A stretch of DNA of 64,000 nt from Oricola sp. (GCF_022763245.1 NZ_JALEGV010000041.1:605223-669222); one strand, 5' to 3'. Positions 47,272-56,424 are shown, counted from the stretch's first letter. The notes: a model not told the origin generated them from the letters alone. A program made the numbers and translations.

Positions 47272-48198
47272 TCAGAACGCCGTCCGGTGCGCGCCCTTCA
47301 GGCCCAGCATGCCGCGCGCGTCGGCCGGCGTCGCCACCTCGCGGCCGAGTTCCTCGACGATCCGGCGGATCTTCGCCACCTGCTCCGCATTGGATTTCGC
47401 CAGCGTGCCACGCGCGATCGTCAGGCTGTCCTCCAGTCCGACGCGCACGTGACCGCCCATCGCGGCGGCCATGGTGGTCAGCGGAATCTGGTGACGCCCG
47501 GCGGCCAGCACCGAAAAGGCGTAGTCGGCGCCGAACAGCTTGTCGGCGATCAGCTTCATGTGGCCGAGATTTTCCGGATCCGGGCCGATGCCGCCGAGCA
47601 CGCCGAAGACGAACTGGATGAAGAAGGGCGGTTTCACCAGGCCGCGATCGGCGAAGTGCCTGAGCATGTAGAGGTGGCTGACGTCGTAGCATTCGAACTC
47701 GAACCGCGCGCCGCGATCGACGCCCAGATCCGTGAGAATGCGGGCGATGTCGCGCGGCGTGTTCTTGAAGACCAGGTCGTCGGAGCCTTCGAGGAACGGC
47801 TTTTCCCAGTCATGTTTCCAGTCGTCGATCTTCTCGGCCGCCGGATAGAGCGCGAAATTCATCGTGCCCATGTTGAGCGAGCACATCTCCGGTTCGGCCT
47901 GTCGCGGTGCCTCCAGCCGCTGGTCGAGCGTCATCGTGGCGCTGCCGCCGGTGGAGATGTTGAGAACGGCGTCGCTCGCCTGCTTGATGCGCGGCAGGAA
48001 GCCCATGAAGTGCTCCGGCGAGGAAGACGGCCTGCCGTTCTCGGGATCGCGCGCGTGCAGGTGCAGGATGGAGGCGCCGGCCTGCGCCGCGCCGATCGCC
48101 TGTTCGGCGATCTCGTTGGCCGTCACGGGCAGGTAGGGCGACATGGACGGAGTATGGATCGAGCCGGTGATGGCGCAGGTGATGATGATCTTCGACAT
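47272..48198 (-). CDS. beta-keto acid cleavage enzyme (BKACE, Kce family)
   Basis: This is a 308-residue TIM-barrel enzyme of the DUF849/BKACE family, which condenses a beta-keto acid with acetyl-CoA to give acetoacetate and a new CoA ester. The founder, Kce, acts on 3-keto-5-aminohexanoate in lysine fermentation. The metal-binding HLHARD motif (46-51) and C-terminal GGHVRVGLEDS are present. It lies 8 bp after the aminotransferase gene, which could supply the beta-keto acid from a beta-amino acid. The true substrate is unknown. Confidence 0.92.
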   Translation of the reverse strand: MSKIIITCAITGSIHTPSMSPYLPVTANEIAEQAIGAAQAGASILHLHARDPENGRPSSSPEHFMGFLPRIKQASDAVLNISTGGSATMTLDQRLEAPRQAEPEMCSLNMGTMNFALYPAAEKIDDWKHDWEKPFLEGSDDLVFKNTPRDIARILTDLGVDRGARFEFECYDVSHLYMLRHFADRGLVKPPFFIQFVFGVLGGIGPDPENLGHMKLIADKLFGADYAFSVLAAGRHQIPLTTMAAAMGGHVRVGLEDSLTIARGTLAKSNAEQVAKIRRIVEELGREVATPADARGMLGLKGAHRTAF

Positions 48199-48206
48199 GG
48201 GACCGG

Positions 48207-49562
48207 TCAGGCGCTCTGGGGAAGCGCGGCCTGCACTTCGCTGGTGAACTCGCGCAGCGAGGCGTCGAGCATGTCGATGATCTCGTCGATTTGGTTCTCG
48301 TTCACGATCATTGGCGGGCAGACGAGGATATGGTCGCCGTCGACCCCGCCGCGCGTGCGCCGCGAATAGACGATGAGCCCCTTCTCATAGGCGATGTCGA
48401 CGAAGCGGGCATGGGCCGACAAGGACGCCGGGAGCGGCGCCATGCTGTGACGGTCGGAGACGAATTCGAAGGCGGTGAGCAGCCCCTTGCCGCGCACGTC
48501 GCCGATGATCGGGTAGCGCTGCTTCAGGTCTTCCAGCCGGGCGAGCAGGACGTCGCCCATGGCTGCCGCATTGGCGACCATGCCCTGGCGCTCGATCTCC
48601 TCGATCACCGCCAGCCCCGCCGCGCAGGCGAGTGGATTGCCGGCATAGGTGTAGCCGTGCTGGAAGCCGCCGGCGTCGAGCACCGGTTCCACCAAGCGGT
48701 CATGCGCCGCCATCGCGCCGAGCGGCACATAGCCGGCGGCAAACCCCTTCGACATGACGACGATGTCGGGCGCAAGATCCCAGTGTTCGCCCGCCAGGAA
48801 CTTGCCGGTGCGACCGGCCCCGGTCATCACCTCGTCGAGGATCAGCAAGACGCCGTATTCGCGGCAGATCTCCTGCACCCGCTCCATGTAGCCCTTCGGT
48901 GGCACGAGCGCGCCGGTCGAGGCGCCGCCCACGGGTTCGACGAAGAAGGCGAGGACAGTGTCCGGGCCTTCCTCGATGATCTTGCGTTCCAGCATGTCGG
49001 CGTAGTGCCGCCCGGTCGCCTCGTCATCCGGGTCGAGCCCGTCGAGATAGGCGCGCGGAGCCGGGATCTTCGGCATTGGCCGCATCATCGGCTCGAAGGG
49101 TTCGGTCAGCGGATCGTAACCCGTCAGCGCCAGCGCGCCGAGCGTCGAGCCGTGATAGGAGGGATAGCGCGAGATCACCTTCCAGCGCGAACCCTGTCCG
49201 ACGGCGAGCGCATATTGGCGCGCCAGCTTGATGCCGCTCTCCACCGCCTCCGAACCGCCGGAGACGAAGAAGATCCGGTTGAGCCCGTCCTGCGTCAGGG
49301 AGGCGGTCTTGCTGGCCAGCCTTTCGGAGGCCTCCGTCTCGAAATGCAGGCGGTAGCCGAAGGTGGATTTTTCCATCTGCATGCGCATGGCGGCGAGCAC
49401 ATGCTCGTTGGAATGGCCGATATTGCACACCATCGCGCCGGAGGATCCGTCGAGATAGCGCTTGCCGTCGACGTCCCACATGTAGATGCCGCGCGCCTGG
49501 TCGAGCACCGGTTTGCGCTTGCGGGTCTGGTAGAAGAGGTGGCTCTTTGGATGGCTTGTCAT
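48207..49562 (-). CDS. class III PLP-dependent aminotransferase
   Basis: This is a 451-residue fold-type I aminotransferase of the omega-amino acid group. The PLP Lys is K272 (VVMSKGFAAGY) and the ring-binding Asp is D243 (LLILDEVMTGAGRTG). VSGGSEAVESGIKLARQY and PSYHGSTLGA belong to the PLP phosphate pocket. Class III enzymes act on terminal amines of polyamines, beta-alanine, taurine or beta-amino acids. It lies 16 bp downstream of the importer ATPase gene and 8 bp before the BKACE gene, so it probably makes the keto acid used by BKACE. Confidence 0.92.
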   Translation of the reverse strand: MTSHPKSHLFYQTRKRKPVLDQARGIYMWDVDGKRYLDGSSGAMVCNIGHSNEHVLAAMRMQMEKSTFGYRLHFETEASERLASKTASLTQDGLNRIFFVSGGSEAVESGIKLARQYALAVGQGSRWKVISRYPSYHGSTLGALALTGYDPLTEPFEPMMRPMPKIPAPRAYLDGLDPDDEATGRHYADMLERKIIEEGPDTVLAFFVEPVGGASTGALVPPKGYMERVQEICREYGVLLILDEVMTGAGRTGKFLAGEHWDLAPDIVVMSKGFAAGYVPLGAMAAHDRLVEPVLDAGGFQHGYTYAGNPLACAAGLAVIEEIERQGMVANAAAMGDVLLARLEDLKQRYPIIGDVRGKGLLTAFEFVSDRHSMAPLPASLSAHARFVDIAYEKGLIVYSRRTRGGVDGDHILVCPPMIVNENQIDEIIDMLDASLREFTSEVQAALPQSA

Positions 49563-49578
49563 GGAATTGTCCGGGGCG

Positions 49579-50658
49579 TCAGGAAGCGGGGAGCGCCGCG
49601 CAGTCGCGGGGCCGGAGCCGCAGCGACACCTGCGCGCCCTCGCTGAAGGGGCGTTCGTCGATCATGTTGATGGCCTGAAGCTGCGTGTGGCCGGCTCGCA
49701 CGAAATAGCGCACGGCCTGCCCCTGGTAGTCGACGGTCTCGACGGTGGCATCGATGGCCAGTTCGCCGTTGACCGGCGTGCCGGACGGTGCGAGCTGCAG
49801 TTTCTCGGCGCGGATCACCAGTTTGGCCGGCCCTTCCGACGCGAGGTTCGGCGCCTTGGCCGCCGGCACAGCGACCCGGCCGAACGTGTCGGCGTCGAGC
49901 AGCACGGCGTCGCCGTCGCTGCCGACATGGCGCGCCGGCAGGATGTTCGATGCGCCGAGGAAATTGGCGACGAACTCGCTGGCCGGCGTATTGTAGACCT
50001 GTTCGGGCGGGCCGACCTGCTCGACCCGGCCGTTCGACATCACCACGATCTGGTCCGACATGGCGAGCGCTTCCGACTGGTCGTGGGTGACGAAGATCGT
50101 CGTCACGCCGATCCGTTCCTGGATGCGTTTCAGTTCAACACGCATGTCCTCGCGCAGATTGGCGTCGAGCGCCGATAGCGGTTCGTCGAGCAGCAGCACG
50201 TCGGGTTCGATGACGATGGCGCGCGCCAGCGCGATGCGCTGCTGCTGGCCGCCGGAAAGTTGCTTGGGATAGCGGTCGCCGACACCCGGCAGCTGCACGA
50301 GGTCGAGCGCCTCCTGCACGCGCTTGCGGGCGTCCTCTTTGGCGACGCCTCGATATTTCAGCCCGAAGGCCACATTCTCGGCGATCGTCTTGTGGGGAAA
50401 CAGGGCGTAGTTCTGGAAGACGAGGCCGAGATTGCGCTTGTGGATCGGCACGTCGTTGACCTTGCGGCCCTTGATCAGGATTTCGCCCTCGGTCGGGTCG
50501 AGCAGGCCGGCGACCATGCGCAGCGTCGTCGTCTTGCCGCAGCCGGACGGACCGAGCAGCGTGACGAAGGCCCCGTCGGGGATGTCCAGCGATGTCTTGT
50601 GCACGGCGGTGAAGGCCTCGAAGCGCTTCACGATATCGGTCAGGGTAACGGAACTCAC
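49579..50658 (-). CDS. polyamine-type ABC transporter ATP-binding protein
   Basis: This is a 359-residue PotA-like ATPase. Walker A is GPSGCGKT, the signature LSGGQQQRIALARA, Walker B VLLLDEPLSALD, and the H-loop VTHDQSEALA. The C-terminal TOBE domain (about 280-355) is present, as in spermidine/putrescine, Fe3+ and 2-aminoethylphosphonate importers. It starts with GTG. It is the fourth gene of the operon, after the binding protein and permeases. Confidence 0.92.
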   Translation of the reverse strand: MSSVTLTDIVKRFEAFTAVHKTSLDIPDGAFVTLLGPSGCGKTTTLRMVAGLLDPTEGEILIKGRKVNDVPIHKRNLGLVFQNYALFPHKTIAENVAFGLKYRGVAKEDARKRVQEALDLVQLPGVGDRYPKQLSGGQQQRIALARAIVIEPDVLLLDEPLSALDANLREDMRVELKRIQERIGVTTIFVTHDQSEALAMSDQIVVMSNGRVEQVGPPEQVYNTPASEFVANFLGASNILPARHVGSDGDAVLLDADTFGRVAVPAAKAPNLASEGPAKLVIRAEKLQLAPSGTPVNGELAIDATVETVDYQGQAVRYFVRAGHTQLQAINMIDERPFSEGAQVSLRLRPRDCAALPAS

Positions 50659-50730
50659 GGCACCGGTCTCCGGGTTGACGGGTTGTGCCCCCGCCGCAAA
50701 CGAGGCGGCAGGGGCGGGAGGAAGGCTCTC

Positions 50731-51873
50731 CTAGTAGCCCTTCTGCACGCGGCCGAACATTTTCGACCACTCGGCCTCGTGGCCGTTCCAGTAATCCGGC
50801 TGGGCGAAGGTCAGGCCGGACAGCGTGCCGCTCGGATCGAAGGCGGGCAGTGTCGGGATCTTCTCGCCCAGATCGACCTTGGTCGGGTCGAGCGCCGGCG
50901 GGTAGTTCTGCCCTTCGGCCACCGCGATGGAGGTCGCCGGCGCCAGCATGAAGTTCAGGAGTTCCTCGCAGGCTTCAAGCGGTGAGCCCTTGATGACGAA
51001 CAGGCATTCCTGCCAGCCGAAGCCGTTCGGCGGATCCATGTAGCCGATGTCGTGTCCCTGTTCCTGAAGCGCGTAGATGCGGCCGGACCAGCCCTCGGTG
51101 ACGTAGATTTCCTCTTCCGCCAGGAGGCTCATCAGTTCGGCGCCCGACGTCCAGTATTTCAGCGCCAGGTCGCGATGGGCGCGCACCGCGTCCCACATGG
51201 CGTCCACGTCGGTCGCGCCGTTCGGGTCCTGACCGGTCTGCAGCGCGGCGTACCACATGCGCGTGCGCCAGTCGGACCAGCCGCCGATCTTGCCCTTGTA
51301 GGCCTCGTCGATGAGGATCTTGGCGCCCTTCTCCTTCATCTCATCGTCGGAGATGTGCTTGCGGTTGTAGGCAAGGCCCGTGGTGCCGTAGTCGTACGGC
51401 ACGCAGGACAGCTTGCCGTCGGTGATGCCGCGGAAAACGTCGACCAACTTCGGAATCACGTATTCGAGGTTCGGGATGTTGGCCTCGTTGAGCTCCGTGG
51501 TCAGGCCGAGGCCGTGGTAGCGGGCATAGTCGAACACGCCGGAGAGGTGGGCGATGTTGTATTCGCCCGGCTGGCTCGCCTTGACGCGGGAAAGGTATTC
51601 ATCACCGCCGCCGAACGTGCCGTCCACGACCGTGATGCCGGTCTTTTCCGTGTAGGGGTCGAAGGCGTGTTCGCGGAAGGCTTCGGAGACGACGCCGCCC
51701 CAGCCGTCGAACCGCACCTGCTTGACGTCCTGCGCATGGGCGAGTTTCGCGAAGGGCGTTGACACGCCGTAGGCCAGACCGGCCATGCCGATCAAACCGA
51801 GGAATTTGCGCCGCTCGAGATCGCCATTCATGTAGCGCTCGAGCAGTCTTTCATATCGCTTGGTGTTGTCCAT
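50731..51873 (-). CDS. polyamine-type ABC transporter substrate-binding protein (PotD-like)
   Basis: This is a 380-residue periplasmic binding protein of the PotD/PotF type. The N-terminus has a twin-arginine signal (ERRKFLGLIGMAGLAYG) and a following hydrophobic stretch, so export is probably by Tat. The mature domain includes VRFDGWGGVVSEAFREHAFDPYTEKTG and the YDYGTTGLAYNRK segment typical of the family. Two adjacent ATGs exist (51876, 51873); the GGAG site fits the second better. It lies 36 bp after the second permease gene. Confidence 0.9.
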   Translation of the reverse strand: MDNTKRYERLLERYMNGDLERRKFLGLIGMAGLAYGVSTPFAKLAHAQDVKQVRFDGWGGVVSEAFREHAFDPYTEKTGITVVDGTFGGGDEYLSRVKASQPGEYNIAHLSGVFDYARYHGLGLTTELNEANIPNLEYVIPKLVDVFRGITDGKLSCVPYDYGTTGLAYNRKHISDDEMKEKGAKILIDEAYKGKIGGWSDWRTRMWYAALQTGQDPNGATDVDAMWDAVRAHRDLALKYWTSGAELMSLLAEEEIYVTEGWSGRIYALQEQGHDIGYMDPPNGFGWQECLFVIKGSPLEACEELLNFMLAPATSIAVAEGQNYPPALDPTKVDLGEKIPTLPAFDPSGTLSGLTFAQPDYWNGHEAEWSKMFGRVQKGY

Positions 51874-51909
51874 CATGGTCTCCTTCAAGAACCGGTTGGG
51901 CGGGAGCGG

Positions 51910-52695
51910 TTATCCGCCGCTTTTTCGGGCGAGTTGTCGGGCAATCGCGGCTCCCAGAAGCGGCAACCCGACAGTCAGGACGATCATCACCGTGCCGAGC
52001 GCGTTGATCTCCGGCGAGATCGAGTTGCGCAGCATGGCGAAGATCTGCGTGGGCACGGTCTCGACGCCGCCGGGCTTCCAGAACAGCGTGCCGGTGATGT
52101 CGTCGAAACTGATGGTGAAGGCGAAGAGCCCGCCGGCCAGCACGGCCGGCAGCATCAGGGGCAGCGTGATCTCGAAGAAGGTCTGCACCGGGCTGGCGCC
52201 GAGGCTCAGCGCCGCCTCCTCGATGTCGCGGCGGATCGAGACAAGCCGCGCCTGCACCACCAGCACGACGAAGGGCAGCGTGAAGATGACATGGCCGAAG
52301 AGCAGCAGCACGAAGCTCTTGTTGATCGACAGAAAGTTGAGGAACAGCAGCAGCGCCACCGCCAGCACCACCTCCGGCACGAGGATCGGCGCGATGAGCA
52401 GGGTGGAGATGAGATTGGAGCCCGGCACCCGGTAGCGCACCAGCGCCAGGCTCGCCAGCACGCCCAGCGTCGTCGAGATCGCCGCGGTCAGGAGCCCGAG
52501 CACGATCGAGGTGCGGAAGGCGCGCAGGATCGCCTCGTTCTGGGCCAGTTCGACGAACCAGCGCACCGAAAATCCCGTCATCGGAAACGAACCGAACTGG
52601 CTGGCGTTGAACGACAGCAACACGACCACCGCGACCGGCAGGAACATGAACAGGTAGACGAGCAGCGTCCACAGACGGATCAGGCCCCAGCCCAT
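51910..52695 (-). CDS. polyamine-type ABC transporter permease (PotC-like)
   Basis: This is a 261-residue inner-membrane permease with six predicted helices and the EAA loop (DIEEAALSLGASPVQTFFEITLPLMLP), typical of PotC. The final segments include a Phe-rich gate (FAFTISFDDITGTLFW). Its ATG overlaps the stop of the preceding permease gene (TGATG). The reading frame remains open upstream through the first permease gene out of phase, so the long open frame there is not one protein. Confidence 0.93.
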   Translation of the reverse strand: MGWGLIRLWTLLVYLFMFLPVAVVVLLSFNASQFGSFPMTGFSVRWFVELAQNEAILRAFRTSIVLGLLTAAISTTLGVLASLALVRYRVPGSNLISTLLIAPILVPEVVLAVALLLFLNFLSINKSFVLLLFGHVIFTLPFVVLVVQARLVSIRRDIEEAALSLGASPVQTFFEITLPLMLPAVLAGGLFAFTISFDDITGTLFWKPGGVETVPTQIFAMLRNSISPEINALGTVMIVLTVGLPLLGAAIARQLARKSGG

Positions 52696-53561
52696 CAGCC
52701 CAGCCCCTTCATCAATTGCGCCATGCCGAGATAGCGGTTGTAGATGGCGACGAGCGCGCCCAGCACGGCCAGCAGCATCAGCGACAGGGCCGAGCCGAGG
52801 GGCCAGTTGAGCTGGGTGATGATCGCCTCGAAGACGAGATTGGCGAACATGGCGTCGGTCGGACCGCCGAGGACGAGCGGCGTGATGTAGGTGCCCGCCC
52901 CGAGCACGAAGCACAGAAGGCCGCCCGCTGCGAGGCCCGGCAGCGACAGCGGCAATGTGACTTCCAGAAAGCTCTGCCACCGCGTCGCGCCGAGCGAATG
53001 GGCGGCGTCTTCCAGCGTCTCGTCGATGCCGTCCAGGCTGACGAAGACGTTCAGGATCATGAAGGGCAGCAGGAAGTGGACGAGACCGAGAATGACGGTG
53101 GTCTCGTTGTAGAGCATCTGGATCGGCTCGTTGATGATGCCGAGCGAGATCAGGATCGAGTTCACGGCGCCGGACACGCCGAGAATGTTGATCCAGCTCA
53201 TCGTGCGGATGATGTAGCTGATCCAGAAGGGCAGCATCAGCAGGAGCAGCAGGATCGCCTTGTTGCCGCGCGAGCGGGCGATGAAATAGGCGGCCGGATA
53301 GCCCATCAGGGCGCATACGATCGTGGTGATCGCGGCGATCTTCAGCGTGTTTAGCAGGATGTCGCGGTAGAAGCCGTCGGTCAGCGCCTCGTTCCAATTG
53401 TCGAGGAAGAAGCCCGCCTGGTCGGCGCCGGTCGCGGTGCGCAGCCAGAACGAATAGACGACGATGAACAGGAGCGGCACGAACAGCAGCAGCGTGACGG
53501 CTACCAGGGCGGGCGACAGCAATATCCAGGGCTGACGGGCCTCGCGGCGTTCGACCGACAT
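52695..53561 (-). CDS. polyamine-type ABC transporter permease (PotB-like)
   Basis: This is a 288-residue permease, first gene of the nine-gene operon. It has six helices and the EAA motif (GIDETLEDAAHSLGATRWQSFLEVTLPLSLPG), characteristic of PotB-type subunits. The AAGGA site seven bases upstream decides the ATG at 53561; two in-frame ATGs upstream lack such a site. It is divergent from the LysR gene, with a 16-bp palindrome in the shared promoter region. Confidence 0.93.
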   Translation of the reverse strand: MSVERREARQPWILLSPALVAVTLLLFVPLLFIVVYSFWLRTATGADQAGFFLDNWNEALTDGFYRDILLNTLKIAAITTIVCALMGYPAAYFIARSRGNKAILLLLLMLPFWISYIIRTMSWINILGVSGAVNSILISLGIINEPIQMLYNETTVILGLVHFLLPFMILNVFVSLDGIDETLEDAAHSLGATRWQSFLEVTLPLSLPGLAAGGLLCFVLGAGTYITPLVLGGPTDAMFANLVFEAIITQLNWPLGSALSLMLLAVLGALVAIYNRYLGMAQLMKGLG

Positions 53562-53625
53562 GCCAAAGTCCTTCGCAAGGTGCGGATGGCTTGACATTGG
53601 CGGCGGCCCGGGCATTCATCAAATA

Positions 53626-53641
53626 GATAATCAGAATTATC
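53626..53641. promoter_or_regulatory. candidate LysR operator in the divergent promoter
   Basis: GATAAT-N4-ATTATC is a perfect 6+6 inverted repeat between the divergent LysR and importer genes, close to the LysR start. It lies where LysR autoregulatory sites usually are. There is no experimental support. Confidence 0.5.
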
Positions 53642-53657
53642 ATTATAGGTCTGAGCT

Positions 53658-54629
53658 ATGGCGGTTGCCGCATTCCCCATCCAGCCCTCCGAACGGCTCG
53701 TCCGCGAACTGGACTGGAACCTGCTGCGAACCTTCATCGTGCTGGCGGAATCGCGCTCCGTGACCGAGGCCGCCCAGAAGCTGCGCCTGGCGCAGCCGTC
53801 GGTCTCCACGGCATTGAAAAGGCTGGAGGATCGGCTCGGCCGAAAGCTGATCGATCGGTCGCCCGGACGCTATGCGCTGACCCGGGCCGGCGAACTCCTC
53901 TATCGCGAGGCCGTCGACATCCAGGGGTCGATCTTTCGCCTGACGACCCTGATGCGCGAGGTGACCGACGAAGTGCAGGGCCACGTCAAGATCGCGGTGG
54001 CGAGCCACGTGATCTGCCCGGTCTTCGACGAGGCGCTGGCCGAATTCCACGCCCGGCATCCCAAGGCGACCCTGTCCATCGACGTGGACACCAGCCGCGA
54101 GGCGATCGCCGCGGTGAACGCGCGCAGCGCAAGTTTCGCGATCTGCCTCGTCAAGGAACGCAATCCCAAGCTGGAATACCGGCGCCTTTACCGCGAGTTC
54201 TTCGGCCTCTTCTGCGGTCCGCCGCATCCGCTGTTCGGGCAGCAGGGACTGACGCGGGCCGATCTTGCCGGCCACGCTTCCGTCAGTTTCGAGACGGACC
54301 GGCTGCATGACGTTCTGAAGCCCGTGACGCTGATGCGCGCCGAGGCCGAGCTCGGCGAGCGTGTCGTCGGCACGTCGAGCCATCTGGAGGAAGTCCGGCG
54401 CATGATCATCGCCGGCCTCGGCATCGGGCCGCTGCCCGTGCATGTCGCCCAGCGCGACGTCGATGCCGGCCTGCTGTGGCACCTGCCGCCCTACGACAAG
54501 ATGCCGGAGATCGACGTGCATGTGGTCTGGAACCCGCGCGCCAAACTCAATCGCGCCGAGGAATCGATGCTCGGAGAATTGCTCGGCCGCATCGAGGCGA
54601 CGCCGATCGAAGCACGGACCTACATCTGA
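53658..54629 (+). CDS. LysR-family transcriptional regulator
   Basis: This is a 323-residue LysR protein. The N-terminal helix-turn-helix spans about residues 19-77 (LLRTFIVLAESRSVTEAAQKLRLAQPSVSTALKRLEDRLG). The C-terminal periplasmic-binding-protein-like effector domain runs from about 105 to 310. It is divergent from the nine-gene polyamine-type importer/catabolic operon across about 95 bp, so it is the likely regulator, with a substrate or intermediate as co-inducer. This assignment rests on position. Confidence 0.92.
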   Translation: MAVAAFPIQPSERLVRELDWNLLRTFIVLAESRSVTEAAQKLRLAQPSVSTALKRLEDRLGRKLIDRSPGRYALTRAGELLYREAVDIQGSIFRLTTLMREVTDEVQGHVKIAVASHVICPVFDEALAEFHARHPKATLSIDVDTSREAIAAVNARSASFAICLVKERNPKLEYRRLYREFFGLFCGPPHPLFGQQGLTRADLAGHASVSFETDRLHDVLKPVTLMRAEAELGERVVGTSSHLEEVRRMIIAGLGIGPLPVHVAQRDVDAGLLWHLPPYDKMPEIDVHVVWNPRAKLNRAEESMLGELLGRIEATPIEARTYI

Positions 54630-55005
54630 GTTCTGAGGCCTTGTTGGCGCCAATTTCGGCAGCAACGCTCCTGCAAATCCGAACGCGATGCCAGTCTCTC
54701 TTTCAGGTCGCAATGCGCGGCATGAACGACGTTACTATTGGCGCTCTGCGATCTGCATTTCTCTCGGCCGCTTCATACTGAAAGTGGCAGCTAACACTCT
54801 TTTGGAGTTCTTGCGCCTTGATTCCGCAAGCGCTTTGGAAGAAGCTTTCTCTGCGTGAGGGAGGAGTCCTCGAAAATCCGCGTGTTCATCGAAGGCCGGC
54901 AAGCCCGTCCGATGGACCGCCGCGACACGAGAGACGGTCGAGAGGAGCGAGTTCCTGCGGGAAGGGCCGTTGCGCCGATCCATGATCCAAAGGGAGGTAA
55001 AGCGA
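54630..55005. other. intergenic region before the sugar importer operon
   Basis: This 376 bp stretch has no recognisable gene. It contains an inverted repeat CTTGCG-N9-CGCAAG (54810-54830), an imperfect palindrome centred on AAGCGCTT (54828-54835), which resembles LacI-family operators, and an AGGGAGG ribosome site (54991-54997) for the next gene. The promoter of the importer operon should lie here. Confidence 0.55.
54822..54840. promoter_or_regulatory. candidate LacI-type operator of the sugar importer
   Basis: An imperfect palindrome with core AAGCGCTT (54828-54835) flanked by TTCC and GGAA matches the central-CG, symmetric layout of LacI-family sugar operators. No LacI regulator gene is in the window, so this is a hypothesis. 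Confidence 0.35.
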
Positions 55006-56346
55006 ATGCGTATCACCAGCAAACTGACCGGAGCCCTGCTTCTGTCCGCCAGCATGGCGACCATCGCCCAGGCGGACACGATCCGCTTCTGGACGACCGA
55101 GGAGCAGCCCGAGCGGCTGGCCGTTCAGGAAGAGATCGTCGCGGCCTTCAAGGAAAAGACCGGTCACGATGTCGATGTCATTCCGGTCACGGAAAGTGAC
55201 CTCGTGACGCGCGCGACAGCGGCATTCGCCGCGGGCGACCTGCCCGACGTGATCTACCACACGCTTCCCACGGTGCTGCCCTGGGCCGAGGCCGGCATCA
55301 TCGACGCCGAGACCAATGCCGAGATCATCGAGGAACTGGGCGCCGACACGTTCCAGGCCGGTGCCGTCGCGATGGCCGATTTCGAGGGCCTGACGGCGTC
55401 CGTCCCGGTCAATGGCTGGACGCAGATGATCGTCTACCGCAAGGACCTGTTCGACGAGGCCGGGCTGGAAACGCCCGATTCCTACGCCGACATCGAGGCC
55501 GCGGTCGCAGCGCTGCACAATCCGCCGGACATGTACGGTTTCGTCGCCGCAACCAAGGTGGACGAGGCCTTCATGAGCCAGGTGCTGGAGCACGTCTTCC
55601 TCGCCAACGGCGTCTCGCCCGTCGATTCCGACGGCTTCGCGCCGCTCGACGAGGCGAAGACCACCGAGGTGCTGGATTTCTACAAGACGCTCGCAGAGGC
55701 CTCGCCGCCCGGCGACCTGTTCTGGCAGCAGTCGCGCGAACTCTATTTCTCCGGAAATGCCGCGATGATCATCTGGTCGCCCTTCATTCTCGACGAGCTG
55801 GCCGGATTGCGCGATTCCGCCCCGCCGACCATCAATGACGACCCGACCTCGACCGAACTGGCGTCTAAGACGGCCGTGGTCACCACCTTCTCCGGCCCGT
55901 CCAACCCGGACGGTGCGGCCTGGGCCAGCCTGAACTACATCAGCGTAACGACCGACGCGAACACCGACGTCGCTTCGGAATTCGTGCGTTTCATGATGGA
56001 CGACGGCTATCTCGACTTCCTCTCCATGGCGCCCGAAGGGCTGTTCCCGGTCCGAACCGGAACGCCGGACGAGCCAAGCAAGTTCACCGATGGCTGGTCG
56101 CAGCTCCCGGTCGGCGTCGATCGCAAGGCGCCGCTGGCGGACCTCTATCCGGCCGAAACGGTGGCGAGCATCACGGTCGGCCTGCAGACCGCCGATCGCT
56201 GGGGCGTGAAGGAAGGCCAGCTGTCGCTCGCCTCCAAGATGATCAACAGCCAGGCCATCAACCGGGTGGTTCGCCAGTATATCGACGGCGAGATCGACGC
56301 ATCGACGGCCGTGTCGATGATGAACGAGCAACTCGGCGCTATCTGA
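55006..56346 (+). CDS. carbohydrate ABC transporter substrate-binding protein
   Basis: This is a 446-residue family 1 extracellular solute-binding protein. It has a Sec signal peptide (about residues 1-23, ending TIAQA) and the mature start DTIRFWTTEEQPERLAVQEEIVAAF. AGDLPDVIYHTLPT and FSGNAAMIIWSPFILDEL are typical of the sugar-binding type. It is the first gene of the five-gene importer operon, with a strong AGGGAGG before ATG 55006. The sugar cannot be named from sequence; the hydrolase three genes on suggests a glycosyl-glycerate or a related short glycoside. Confidence 0.9.
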   Translation: MRITSKLTGALLLSASMATIAQADTIRFWTTEEQPERLAVQEEIVAAFKEKTGHDVDVIPVTESDLVTRATAAFAAGDLPDVIYHTLPTVLPWAEAGIIDAETNAEIIEELGADTFQAGAVAMADFEGLTASVPVNGWTQMIVYRKDLFDEAGLETPDSYADIEAAVAALHNPPDMYGFVAATKVDEAFMSQVLEHVFLANGVSPVDSDGFAPLDEAKTTEVLDFYKTLAEASPPGDLFWQQSRELYFSGNAAMIIWSPFILDELAGLRDSAPPTINDDPTSTELASKTAVVTTFSGPSNPDGAAWASLNYISVTTDANTDVASEFVRFMMDDGYLDFLSMAPEGLFPVRTGTPDEPSKFTDGWSQLPVGVDRKAPLADLYPAETVASITVGLQTADRWGVKEGQLSLASKMINSQAINRVVRQYIDGEIDASTAVSMMNEQLGAI

Positions 56347-56424
56347 CGGGCGTGTTCCACCCATCGGCGGGGCGGCAGTGTCTGACCCGCCGATGGGCGA
56401 CGACCGGGTTGCAGGGCAGACGAC

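Noticed and set aside
51910-53643. A single 577-residue reading frame across both polyamine-type permeases
   Set aside because: Its first half is the PotB-like gene in another frame; only the part from 52695 on has membrane-protein character.
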